From assembly GCA_964599565.1 (NCBI GenBank), contig CAZRFE010000003.1, forward strand, positions 12,614-76,613: 64,000 nucleotides of DNA, written 5' to 3'. This stretch comes from JAJUFS01 sp964599565. Its GTDB lineage: Bacteria; Pseudomonadota; Gammaproteobacteria; Natronospirales; JAJUFS01. The translations under genes and the position numbers were made by a program. Below the pieces are notes generated by a model. The model was not told the origin of the DNA and ran no database searches. It was given only the letters and a program-made list of their open reading frames with translations. Numbering within the stretch: the first letter of the stretch is position 1; each line of letters opens with the position of its first letter. Positions 8,613 to 16,585 of this stretch are shown one piece after another.

Positions 8613-9026
8613 TTACTTGATGATCTTGAGCGAAGGCTTGCCCGGCCGCGGCGGTTCGTCCCCGCCCTGCAGCGCCGAATCATCTTCCTTTGCTGAAGAT
8701 TGGGCGGCGTGCGGGTCGTCTTCAGCGCCGAACATCATGCCTTGCCCGGAATCGCGGCCATAGATCGCGACGACCGCCGTCGGCGGAAATCGAACAAGCC
8801 GCGGCGTGCCTCCGAAGCGCGCCGAGAAACGGATCTCGTCGTTGCCGAGCTGAAGACCCTGCACGGCGGATGGACTCACATTCAGCACGATGCGACCGTC
8901 CTGCACATATTCGTCGGGAAGTTCTGCGCCGGCGACCGTCGCATCAACCAGGAGATGCGGGAGATCTCCGCAGTCAAGCAGCCAGTCGTAAAGCGCGCGT
9001 ATCAGGTAAGGACGGCGGGACAACAT
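8613..9026 (-). CDS. sspB: SspB, ClpXP specificity adaptor
   Basis: 137-residue adaptor that tethers ssrA-tagged and other substrates to ClpXP. The N-terminal SspB fold opens MLSRRPYLIRALYDWLLDCG and continues IRFSARFGGTPRLVRFPPTAVVAIY. The Ala/Glu/Asp-rich flexible linker is followed by a C-terminal ClpX-binding tail, GKPSLKIIK, matching the XB module at the end of other SspB proteins. The start was placed on the family N-terminus, although no strong Shine-Dalgarno precedes it; an upstream reading adds 61 unrelated residues overlapping sspA. It follows sspA in the same operon. Confidence 0.94.
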   Translation of the reverse strand: MLSRRPYLIRALYDWLLDCGDLPHLLVDATVAGAELPDEYVQDGRIVLNVSPSAVQGLQLGNDEIRFSARFGGTPRLVRFPPTAVVAIYGRDSGQGMMFGAEDDPHAAQSSAKEDDSALQGGDEPPRPGKPSLKIIK

Positions 9027-9079
9027 CGAAAAATCCGTGATGCGACGAAGTCGCGTGACGTGCGGCCGCAGGAAAACGC

Positions 9080-9706
9080 CTAGCGCAGTTCCTGCTCGAT
9101 TTCGGTCAGGCTGTTCTTGAATGACGCCCGGCGGAACATGCGCTCCGAGTATGCCTGCACGGCTTTCGCCTGCGGCGGCAACTCGATGCCGAAATGCGGC
9201 AGCCGCCACAGAACCGGAGCGATGCAGCAGTCGACAAGCGAGAACTCATCGCTGAGGAAGAACGGCTTCATCGAAAACGCATCGGCCGTTGCGGTCACCG
9301 CGTCGCGCAGTTCCTTCTTCGCCTTGTTGACCGCACTGCGATCACCGGCGTTCTCGATGGTGTCGACCAGCGAGTACCAGTCCTGTTCGATGCGGTACAT
9401 CGCGAGGCGGAAACGTGCACGGCTGACAGGATCGACAGGCATGAGCGGCGGATGCGGAAAGCGTTCGTCCAGGTATTCGACGATGGTGCGCACGTCATAG
9501 AGCACGAGTTCGCGGTCAACGAGTGTCGGAACCGTGTTGTAGGGGTTGAGATCGATCAGGTCTTCCGGCAGGTCATCCCCTTCGATATCGACGACGTCAT
9601 ACGTAATGCCCTTTTCCGCGAGCACGAACCGGACGCGGTGGCTGTGCGCGTCCGTCGGCCGTGAAAACAGGGTCATTACGGAGCGTCGACTGGTAATGAC
9701 TGCCAT
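9080..9706 (-). CDS. sspA: SspA, stringent starvation protein A
   Basis: 208-residue glutathione-S-transferase-fold protein that binds RNA polymerase and promotes stationary-phase and acid-stress transcription. Seen: SRRSVMTLFSRPTDAHSHRV, DLIDLNPYNTVPTLVDREL, VEYLDERFPHPPLMPVDPV and FFLSDEFSLVDCCIAPVLWR, including the PHP surface loop used by SspA. CAGGAG precedes the ATG. Located downstream of petC and directly before sspB, a conserved gammaproteobacterial order. Confidence 0.95.
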   Translation of the reverse strand: MAVITSRRSVMTLFSRPTDAHSHRVRFVLAEKGITYDVVDIEGDDLPEDLIDLNPYNTVPTLVDRELVLYDVRTIVEYLDERFPHPPLMPVDPVSRARFRLAMYRIEQDWYSLVDTIENAGDRSAVNKAKKELRDAVTATADAFSMKPFFLSDEFSLVDCCIAPVLWRLPHFGIELPPQAKAVQAYSERMFRRASFKNSLTEIEQELR

Positions 9707-9767
9707 GTGGAAATCTCCTGGTGTGGACTCTTGAAGCGGCGACCGGATCGTCGCGGCTTCGATCCCG

Positions 9768-9796
9768 GGTCCGGAGCCGCGCTGCGGCTCCGGACC
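9768..9796 (-). terminator. 13-bp hairpin between petC and sspA
   Basis: Perfect inverted repeat GGTCCGGAGCCGC, loop of three, GCGGCTCCGGACC just after the petC stop. No U-run follows, so it is either a weak terminator or an mRNA-stabilising structure separating petABC from sspAB. Confidence 0.5.
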
Positions 9797-9802
9797 GGAT
9801 CA

Positions 9803-10552
9803 TCAGTGAATGTCCTTCCAGTATTCGCGCTTGAGGAAATACGCGAACAGGAAGAACACGAGCAGGAAGGTCAGCACTCCAATGCCGACGGACTGCCGTT
9901 CCAGCTTGACGGGCTCGCTGGCGTATTCGAGGAAATTGACGATGTCGCGAACCACCTCGTCGTACTCCTCGGGTTCGAGCGCGCCGCCTTCCGGCGCATC
10001 GAAACGAACGAAGTCCTTGCGATTGTTGCCGTCTTCATCAACGACGTCGACGAACACCGCTTCCTGGTAACCCTGCAATGGCGCAAGCACGTGCGGCATG
10101 CTGGCGTTGGGCAGCACAAGGTTGTTGACGCCGATCGACCGCGAATCATCACGATAGAAGCTGCGCAGGTATGTATAGATCCAGTCGGCGCCGCGCGAAC
10201 GTGCCGTCAGCGAAAGATCCGGCGGCGTCTTGCCGAACCAGCGTTCCGCATCGGCATCGTTCATTGGAATGACCATCATCTCGGTCGGCTTCTCGGCCGT
10301 GAACATCAGGTTGTTCATCAGCTGTTCTTCCGTGAGTCCGAGATCGTCGATCAGGCTCTCGTAACGAACGTACTTCAGCGAATGGCAGCCCAGACAGTAG
10401 TTCACGAAGTATTTCGCGCCACGCTGCAGCGAAGCCTTGTTCGCCAGCGAGTTGCCGGGCTGATCAAGATGCACGCCGCTGTCCGCGGCGGATGCGACGA
10501 ACGGAACAAGCGGCGCGCCTGCCAGCAGCAGGCCAAGAATCATTCTTTTCAT
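9803..10552 (-). CDS. petC: Cytochrome c1 of the bc1 complex
   Basis: 249-residue haem c subunit that carries electrons from the Rieske centre to periplasmic cytochrome c. Signal peptide MKRMILGLLLAGAPLVPFVA ending near ASA; haem-attachment CLGCH in NYCLGCHSLKYVRYESL; the methionine ligand region is NASMPHVLAPLQGY; one C-terminal anchor helix (GVLTFLLVFFLFAYFLKREYW) holds it in the inner membrane. The ATG overlaps the petB stop as ATGA. Last gene of petABC, then sspA-sspB. Confidence 0.96.
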   Translation of the reverse strand: MKRMILGLLLAGAPLVPFVASAADSGVHLDQPGNSLANKASLQRGAKYFVNYCLGCHSLKYVRYESLIDDLGLTEEQLMNNLMFTAEKPTEMMVIPMNDADAERWFGKTPPDLSLTARSRGADWIYTYLRSFYRDDSRSIGVNNLVLPNASMPHVLAPLQGYQEAVFVDVVDEDGNNRKDFVRFDAPEGGALEPEEYDEVVRDIVNFLEYASEPVKLERQSVGIGVLTFLLVFFLFAYFLKREYWKDIH

Positions 10553-11973
10553 TCGAACGTCACCCTTTCCGGAACCGGTTTCGACTCGTTCAATCGCGTG
10601 AACGCCGGCAGCAGCAGGAATCCGGCCGTGTACAGCGCGGGAATCAGCCACATCTTCATCATCAGCGCGGCGTTCGCCGCATCCCAGCGCACCACGTCAA
10701 GCAGCGTGATCACGACCAGCGCCGCGAGTGTCGCGCCGAACAGGAACTTGCGCGTGCGAACCTTCGAGTACGCCCACGAGATGAAGAAGAACAGGAAATA
10801 GATTTCCGCGAAGCGCAGCGCAAGCTCGGAGTACAGCCGGGTCGGCGGCTTGAGTCCGAGGTAGCCGAGCACGATGAACGTCGCTGCAAACAGGATCACC
10901 AGCAGCTTGTACAGCGTGCCGCGGTAACGCATCGACTTCACCGGGTTGCGATCCAGCCATGGCAGCAGGAACAGGAGGAAGATCGCCGCTCCCATTGCAA
11001 TGACGCCGAGCAGCTTGTCCGGTACCGCGCGGAGAATCGCGTAGAACGGCGTGAAGTACCACACCGGCGCGATGTGTTCCGGGGTCACGAGCGGATTCGC
11101 CGGCTCGAAGTTGGCATGTTCGAGGAAGTAGCCGCCCATCTCGGGCGCAAAGAACACGACGACCGCAAACAGCATCGCGAACACGATGATGCCGACGAGA
11201 TCCTTGATCGTGTAATACGGATGGAACGGAATGCCGTCGATCGGCTTGCCATCCGCGCCCTTCGTCTTCTTGATCTCAATGCCGTCCGGGTTGCTCGAAC
11301 CGTTGTGACGCAGCGCGACGAGATGGAACACGACGAGCAGGATAAGGATCAGCGGCATCGCGATGACGTGCAGCGCGAAGAACCGGTTCAGCGTGATGTC
11401 GGAGATCGCGAAGTCGCCGCGTATCCACGTGGCAAGCGGCTCGCCGATCTTCGGAATCGCGCCGAACAGCGAGATGATCACCTGTGCGCCCCAGTACGAC
11501 ATCTGGCCCCACGGCAACAGGTAGCCCATGAAGGCCTCCGCCATGAGCGCGACGTACACGAGCATGCCGAATATCCACAGCAGTTCGCGCGGCGCCTTGT
11601 AGGAGCCGTACATCACGCCGCGGAACATGTGCAGGTAGACGACGACGAAGAACGCCGATGCGCCGGTCGAGTGCATGTAGCGGATCAGCCAGCCCCACTC
11701 CACGTCGCGCATGATGTATTCGACGGACGCGAACGCTTCGGCCGCGGACGGCTTGTAGCTCATGGTGAGGAAGATGCCCGTGACGATCTGGTTCACGAAC
11801 ACGACCAGCGACAGCACGCCGAAGTAGTACCAGAAGTTGAAGTTCTTCGGCGCGTAGTAATCGTGCAGCTGGCTGCGCATGAACGACGTCATCGGCATGC
11901 GATCGTCGATCCAGGCGATGAAGCGGTTCCAGCCGGCCGCGATGTTGTCGAAATAATCCTGGTTAGCGCGCAT
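10549..11973 (-). CDS. petB: Cytochrome b of the bc1 complex
   Basis: 474-residue membrane subunit containing haems bL and bH and the Qo/Qi quinone sites. The paired haem-ligand histidines are visible in HSTGASAFFVVVYLHMFRG and HVIAMPLILILLVVFHLVAL. The Qo loop is PVWYFTPF, a PVWY variant of the mitochondrial PEWY motif that is known from beta/gammaproteobacteria. Between YFLFFFISWAYS and the terminal LLPAFTRLNESKPVPERV there is an added stretch with about two extra hydrophobic helices, making the protein longer than the roughly 400-residue pseudomonad type. The ATG overlaps the petA stop by one base; a GTG one codon earlier is possible. Confidence 0.95.
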   Translation of the reverse strand: MRANQDYFDNIAAGWNRFIAWIDDRMPMTSFMRSQLHDYYAPKNFNFWYYFGVLSLVVFVNQIVTGIFLTMSYKPSAAEAFASVEYIMRDVEWGWLIRYMHSTGASAFFVVVYLHMFRGVMYGSYKAPRELLWIFGMLVYVALMAEAFMGYLLPWGQMSYWGAQVIISLFGAIPKIGEPLATWIRGDFAISDITLNRFFALHVIAMPLILILLVVFHLVALRHNGSSNPDGIEIKKTKGADGKPIDGIPFHPYYTIKDLVGIIVFAMLFAVVVFFAPEMGGYFLEHANFEPANPLVTPEHIAPVWYFTPFYAILRAVPDKLLGVIAMGAAIFLLFLLPWLDRNPVKSMRYRGTLYKLLVILFAATFIVLGYLGLKPPTRLYSELALRFAEIYFLFFFISWAYSKVRTRKFLFGATLAALVVITLLDVVRWDAANAALMMKMWLIPALYTAGFLLLPAFTRLNESKPVPERVTFE

Positions 11974-12569
11974 CACGCAGCCCCTCCGTCTTCGCCGATC
12001 AGCAGCGTGCCTTCATTGAGATAACGGTGCGGCGGCACCTGCAGGTTGAGCGGCGCAGGCACGCCCTTGTAGACACGACCGGCGAGGTCGAACTTCGAGC
12101 CGTGGCAGGGGCAGAAGAACCCGCCGTTCCAGTCGCGGCCGAGATCCGCCGGCGCAACTTCGGGACGATAGGTCGGCGAACAACCGAGGTGCGTGCAGTT
12201 CGAGACAACGACGAAATACTCGGGCTTGATGGAGCGCAGCTCGTTGGAAGCGTACTCCGGCTGCTGCGGTTCCTGCGACATCGGGTCGCGCAGCGTCTCG
12301 TCGCCGAGCTCGAGCGTGGCCTGCTGCATTGCCTGCGTGCGACGGACGATCGCGATGGCGCGACCCCGCCACTCGACCTTGACGATGCCGCCCGGTTCGA
12401 TCTTGCTGATGTCCACTTCCACCGGTGCACCGGCGGCGCGGGCGCGATCGCTGGGCTGCATGGAAGCGACGAAAGGCACGGCGGCTGCCACAACACCAAC
12501 GCCACCGACAACGGAAGTGGCAACGGTGAGGAAATGGCGCCTGGTGAGGTCAACGCCGTCAGTACTCAT
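11973..12569 (-). CDS. petA: Rieske iron-sulfur subunit of the bc1 complex
   Basis: 198-residue [2Fe-2S] subunit exported folded by the Tat pathway. Tat-type anchor: LTRRHFLTVATSVVGGVGVV near the N-terminus. Cluster motifs CTHLGC and CPCHGS are both intact, giving two Cys and two His ligands. Start at the ATG preceded by AGGAG with an 8-base gap; the longer reading adds 20 unconserved residues. First gene of petABC, with a consensus -10 element upstream. Confidence 0.96.
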   Translation of the reverse strand: MSTDGVDLTRRHFLTVATSVVGGVGVVAAAVPFVASMQPSDRARAAGAPVEVDISKIEPGGIVKVEWRGRAIAIVRRTQAMQQATLELGDETLRDPMSQEPQQPEYASNELRSIKPEYFVVVSNCTHLGCSPTYRPEVAPADLGRDWNGGFFCPCHGSKFDLAGRVYKGVPAPLNLQVPPHRYLNEGTLLIGEDGGAA

Positions 12570-12649
12570 CCACGGGTCTCCTGAGGCAAACGCTAAGCGA
12601 TTGATTCGATTTGATTTGGAGTTATGCATGCCGAGGCATGGAATGCGGC

Positions 12650-12678
12650 ATTATACACGCTCGTTCGCGCGACTGGCC
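12650..12678 (-). promoter_or_regulatory. Likely promoter of petABC
   Basis: Perfect -10 TATAAT about 80 bases before petA. The best -35 at suitable spacing is only TGGCCA-like, so an activator may help. The -10 is clear; the -35 is weak. Confidence 0.5.
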
Positions 12679-12739
12679 ACACAGAGAGCACTGGAAACGC
12701 GCCGTTCCTGCTGACGCTCACAGGGACGCGTGCTAGCTT

Positions 12740-13858
12740 ATGCCCATGAATCAACTGAAAAAAACGCTCGTGTTCCTGTTCCATTCCATCACGCTCGGGC
12801 TGGCGCTCGCGTTCGTCGCGGTCTGGCTGCGCCCCGATCTGCTGAACGGCGCGCACCAACCTGAGCCGCTGGCGAACTCGTTCCAGGCAGCGGTACGCGC
12901 AACGGCGCCGTCCGTCGTCAACATCCATTCCGCGCGCCAGGTACAGGATCACGTGGCGCCGTGGAGCGACAACCCGCAGCTGGAACGTTACTTCGGGGAC
13001 GCGCTCTCGCCGGAGCCGATAGAAACGACGCTGGGCTCAGGGGTGATCGTCCGGCCCGAGGGTTACATCCTGACGAACAATCACGTCATCAGTGGCGCGG
13101 ATGCGATCCAGGTTGCCCTCGCCGATGGCAGGATCGTGCCGGCCGATATCGTCGGCACCGACGCCGATACCGATCTCGCGCTGCTCCACGTCTCGCTCGA
13201 AAACCTGCCCGCCATTGCGCTCGGGCGGTCGGACGACATCGAAGTCGGCGACATCGTGCTCGCGATCGGCAATCCGTTCGGCATCGGGCAGACCGTCACG
13301 CAGGGAATCGTCAGCGCGACGGGACGCAACTACATCGGCCATGCGACCTTCGAGAACTTCATACAGACCGATGCCGCCATCAATCCCGGCAACTCCGGCG
13401 GCGCGCTGATCAATACGCGCGGCGAACTCATCGGCGTGAATTCCGCGATCTTCTCGCGCTCCACGGGCTCGAACGGAATCGGTTTTGCAGTGCCGGTGAA
13501 TCTCGCGCGCGGCGTACTCGTTCAGTTGATCGAGCACGGGCGGGTGATTCGCGGCTGGCTGGGCGTCGATCCGCAGGATCTCACGCCGGAACTTGCCGAA
13601 GCCTTCGGGCTGCCGGAAACGAACGGCATCATCGTGCGCGATGTGTATCGCGGCAGCCCGGCCGAAGCGGCAGGACTCGAACGCGGCGACGCCATCACGC
13701 ATCTGAATGACGATCCTGTTGCGAACGCGCGCGAAGCATTGACGATCATCGCATCCACGCAACCGGGTGAAACCGTGCGCATCCGCGGTGTGCGTCGCGG
13801 CCAGCCGTTCGTTACCCGCGCAACGGTCATCGAACGCGCGCCGGTCATCGGCAGTTGA
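12740..13858 (+). CDS. DegS/AlgW-type periplasmic serine protease
   Basis: 372-residue HtrA-family protease anchored by one N-terminal helix (LVFLFHSITLGLALAFVAVW). Catalytic triad: His in TNNHVISGAD, Asp in DADTDLALLHV, Ser in NPGNSGGALIN. A single PDZ domain covers about residues 270-370 (RGWLGVDPQDLTP onward), matching DegS/AlgW and not the two-PDZ DegP. Such proteases sense misfolded porins and cut anti-sigma RseA/MucA to release sigma-E. An in-frame ATG two codons later is an alternative start. It diverges from petABC. Confidence 0.9.
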   Translation: MPMNQLKKTLVFLFHSITLGLALAFVAVWLRPDLLNGAHQPEPLANSFQAAVRATAPSVVNIHSARQVQDHVAPWSDNPQLERYFGDALSPEPIETTLGSGVIVRPEGYILTNNHVISGADAIQVALADGRIVPADIVGTDADTDLALLHVSLENLPAIALGRSDDIEVGDIVLAIGNPFGIGQTVTQGIVSATGRNYIGHATFENFIQTDAAINPGNSGGALINTRGELIGVNSAIFSRSTGSNGIGFAVPVNLARGVLVQLIEHGRVIRGWLGVDPQDLTPELAEAFGLPETNGIIVRDVYRGSPAEAAGLERGDAITHLNDDPVANAREALTIIASTQPGETVRIRGVRRGQPFVTRATVIERAPVIGS

Positions 13859-13871
13859 TCTGATTCGCCAC

Positions 13872-13901
13872 AAAAAAAGCCGGGCTCGCCCGGCTTTTTT
13901 T
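13872..13901. terminator. Bidirectional rho-independent terminator
   Basis: A7-GCCGGGC-TC-GCCCGGC-T7 hairpin between the convergent degS-like gene and murA; strong on both strands. Confidence 0.93.
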
Positions 13902-13917
13902 GTTCGTCATCGGCGTT

Positions 13918-15177
13918 TCACTCGGGCACGCGGCGAATCCTTGCGCCGAGCGAATTCAGCTTTTCCTCGATGCATTCGTAACCGCGGTCGATATGGTAGA
14001 TGCGTTCGACGGCCGTCGTTCCGTCGGCAACGAGCCCGGCGAGCACGAGCGACGCGGACGCGCGCAGATCGGTGGCCATGACCGGCGCACCGGTGAGTTC
14101 CTTCACGCCTTTCGAGATCGCGGTGTTGCCTTCGAGGCGAATGTCCGCGCCCATGCGCTGCATTTCCTGCACGTGCATGAAGCGGTTCTCGAAGACGGTT
14201 TCGGTGATGGTGCCGGTGCCTTTCGAGATCGCGTTCAGTGCGGTGAACTGCGCCTGCATGTCGGTGGGAAACGCAGGATACGGCGCCGTGCGCAGGTTCA
14301 CGGCCTTCGGCCGCTTGCCCTGCATGTCGAGCTCGATCCAGTCCTTGCCGGTGCCGATCTTCGCGCCCGCGTCTTCAAGCTTCACGAGCACGGCGTCCAG
14401 CAGATCCGGACGCGTGTCCTTTAGGCGGACGCGGCCGCCCGTGAGCGCGCCGGCGACGAGATACGTGCCCGTCTCGATACGATCGGGCAGCACGGTGTAG
14501 TGCGTGCCGGACAGACGCTTCACGCCTTCGACGACAATCGTGTCCGTGCCCGCACCACGGACCTTCGCGCCCATCTGGTTGAGACAGTTGGCAAGATCGA
14601 CAACTTCCGGTTCGCGTGCCGCGTTCTCGATCACGCTCACACCGTCGGCGAGCGTCGCCGCCATCATGAGGTTCTCCGTACCGGTGACGGACACGGTATC
14701 CATGATGATGTTCGCACCGCGCAGGCGCGCGCACTTCGCACGGATGTAGCCGTTCTCGACGACGATATCCGCACCCATCGCCTGGAGTCCCTCGATGTGA
14801 AGATTCACGGGACGCGTGCCGATCGCACAGCCGCCGGGCAGCGACACTTCCGCTTCGCCGTACTTCGCAAGCAGCGGGCCGAGCACGAGGATCGACGCGC
14901 GCATCGTCTTCACGAGCTCGTACGGCGCGAAATAGTTCTTTATGGTCGTCGGATCGACCTCGATGCGCATGCGCTCATCGATGGTCACGCTCACACCCAT
15001 GCGGCCGAGCAGTTCGATCGTGGTGGTGACGTCGTGCAGGTGCGGCACGTTGCCGACCGAAACCACGCCATCGGCGAGCAGCGTCGCAGCAAGAATCGGC
15101 AGCGTCGCATTCTTCGCGCCGGACACGCGGATATCGCCTTCCAGCCGCACGCCGCCTTCAATCAACAGTTTGTCCAA
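13918..15177 (-). CDS. murA: MurA, UDP-GlcNAc enolpyruvyl transferase
   Basis: First committed step of peptidoglycan synthesis in the cytoplasm: transfers enolpyruvate from PEP to UDP-GlcNAc. 419 residues. The fosfomycin-target cysteine is present in LPGGCAIGTRPVN (residue 117 from the chosen start). Other motifs: RVSGAKNATLPILAATLL and the C-terminal RGYECIEEKLNSLGARI. I chose a TTG start (LDKLLIEGGVRLEGDI), which has GGAGAG five bases upstream and aligns with the E. coli N-terminus MDKFRVQG; the upstream ATG adds 13 unrelated residues. Directly downstream of ibaG. Confidence 0.95.
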   Translation of the reverse strand: MDKLLIEGGVRLEGDIRVSGAKNATLPILAATLLADGVVSVGNVPHLHDVTTTIELLGRMGVSVTIDERMRIEVDPTTIKNYFAPYELVKTMRASILVLGPLLAKYGEAEVSLPGGCAIGTRPVNLHIEGLQAMGADIVVENGYIRAKCARLRGANIIMDTVSVTGTENLMMAATLADGVSVIENAAREPEVVDLANCLNQMGAKVRGAGTDTIVVEGVKRLSGTHYTVLPDRIETGTYLVAGALTGGRVRLKDTRPDLLDAVLVKLEDAGAKIGTGKDWIELDMQGKRPKAVNLRTAPYPAFPTDMQAQFTALNAISKGTGTITETVFENRFMHVQEMQRMGADIRLEGNTAISKGVKELTGAPVMATDLRASASLVLAGLVADGTTAVERIYHIDRGYECIEEKLNSLGARIRRVPE

Positions 15178-15223
15178 GAAAGCTCTCCAGTCATGTGCGC
15201 GGCAAAACAGCCGCACGAATTCG

Positions 15224-15460
15224 TCAGATGCCGCGCGCTTCCTCGGGCGTCAGCGTGCGCAGCGACAGCGCGTGGATGTCACCGCCCATCCGCTCGCCGA
15301 GCGTCGCATACACCATGCGGTGACGTTGCAGCGTTCGCAGTCCGTCGAACGACGGCGACACGATCGTCGCCTCGAAATGCACGCCGTCCGGTCCGTCGAC
15401 TTCGACGGAAGCGTCCGGCATGCCTTGCTCGATCATTGCGCGGATATCCTCGGCCCGCAT
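15224..15460 (-). CDS. ibaG: IbaG (YrbA), BolA-family protein
   Basis: 78-residue BolA/IbaA-like protein, a class that binds monothiol glutaredoxins and iron-sulfur clusters and, for IbaG, responds to acid stress. Seen: DIRAMIEQGMPDASVEVDGPDG, then HFEATIVSPSFDGLRTLQRH with the conserved FxG region, and DIHALSLRTLTPEE near the end. The conserved C-terminal HAL(S) replaces the larger BolA tail. Start at the internal ATG giving normal family length. Upstream partner of murA, the usual order. Confidence 0.93.
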   Translation of the reverse strand: MRAEDIRAMIEQGMPDASVEVDGPDGVHFEATIVSPSFDGLRTLQRHRMVYATLGERMGGDIHALSLRTLTPEEARGI

Positions 15461-15604
15461 GAAATTCCCGTGAACGCTGCGTTGCGATGAAGTGAAATCA
15501 GGGGCGCACATCATACCTTATAGAAAGGTGTGCACACAGACGCGCTGGCCAGCACCCGGAGCAGCCGATATCATGCCGCCCTCCTCACGTACCGGAACCT
15601 GTCG

Positions 15605-16573
15605 ATGCTGATTGACCTTGCCGCCATCGCGGCCGGATTCGTCCTGCTTGTGTGGGCAGCGGATCGCTTCGTCAGCGGAGCCGCGGGTGTCGCGCGCGCC
15701 CTGGGCGTGTCGCCCATGATCGTCGGCCTGACGATTGTCGGGTTCGGCACCGCCGCGCCGGAGATCCTGGTATCGGCAATGGCCGCGCTCGCGGGCAATC
15801 CCGCTCTCGGGATCGGCAACGCCATCGGCTCGAACATCACGAACATCGCACTGATCCTCGGGACGGCAGCCCTCGTCGCCCCGCTCACCGTGCGCTCGGC
15901 AACCCTGCGGCGGGAATTGCCCGTCCTCGCAGGCATCATGCTGGTCAGCCTTGGACTGCTGATGGACGGTGAACTGGAACGCATCGACGGCGTCGTGCTG
16001 CTCACGGGACTTGTCGCATTCATCGGCTGGCTGATCCATCTCGCGCGCCGCTCGACGAACGACGACCCGATCGCCGAGGAATTCATGGCGGAAATGCCGG
16101 CGCCGATAACGCTGCCGGCAGCGCTGCTCTGGCTCGCCGTCGGTCTCATCGTATTGCTGGTCAGTTCGCGCCTGCTGGTCTGGGGCGCGGTGAATCTCGC
16201 GACCACGCTCGGCATCAGCGATCTCGTCATCGGACTGACGGTTGTTGCAATCGGCACCAGCCTTCCCGAACTCGCCGCTTCCGTCATCGCCGCACGGCGC
16301 GGCGAACATGACATTGCCGTCGGCAACGTGCTCGGTTCGAACATATTCAACCTGCTCGCGGTCATGGGCCTGCCAGGCGTCATTCGCCCCGGCGCGATTC
16401 CCGGCGCGGTGCTCACGCGCGATTTCCCGATCATGATCGGCCTGACGCTCGCGTTCTTCTTCCTCGCCTGGGGCGTCGGCAAGCGCGGGTATCTTTCCCG
16501 CTTCTCCGCTGCGCTGCTGCTGGCGAGTTTCGGGGCGTATCAGCTCATTCTCTATTTCGGTATCCTCACCTGA
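15605..16573 (+). CDS. yrbG: YrbG-type calcium/sodium antiporter
   Basis: 322-residue inner-membrane CaCA-family exchanger with about ten hydrophobic helices. The two inverted alpha-repeats are seen as GFGTAAPEILVSAMAAL with GSNITNIALILG, and AIGTSLPELAASVIAAR with GSNIFNLLAVMG. The start MLIDLAAIAAGFVLLVWAAD was chosen by alignment with YrbG; earlier in-frame codons lack hydrophobic character. First gene of the kdsD-lpt-rpoN cluster, 12 bases before kdsD, as in E. coli. Confidence 0.92.
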   Translation: MLIDLAAIAAGFVLLVWAADRFVSGAAGVARALGVSPMIVGLTIVGFGTAAPEILVSAMAALAGNPALGIGNAIGSNITNIALILGTAALVAPLTVRSATLRRELPVLAGIMLVSLGLLMDGELERIDGVVLLTGLVAFIGWLIHLARRSTNDDPIAEEFMAEMPAPITLPAALLWLAVGLIVLLVSSRLLVWGAVNLATTLGISDLVIGLTVVAIGTSLPELAASVIAARRGEHDIAVGNVLGSNIFNLLAVMGLPGVIRPGAIPGAVLTRDFPIMIGLTLAFFFLAWGVGKRGYLSRFSAALLLASFGAYQLILYFGILT

Positions 16574-16585
16574 CGTTTCCAGGAC

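Noticed and set aside
12680..12740. Sigma-E-like promoter (GGAAAC... TCACA) ahead of the degS-like gene
   Set aside because: Both hexamers deviate from the GGAACTT/TCTGA consensus; too weak to report.
15526..15540. GTGTGCACAC palindrome between ibaG and yrbG
   Set aside because: Ten-base palindrome only, with no matching known regulator consensus; could be chance.
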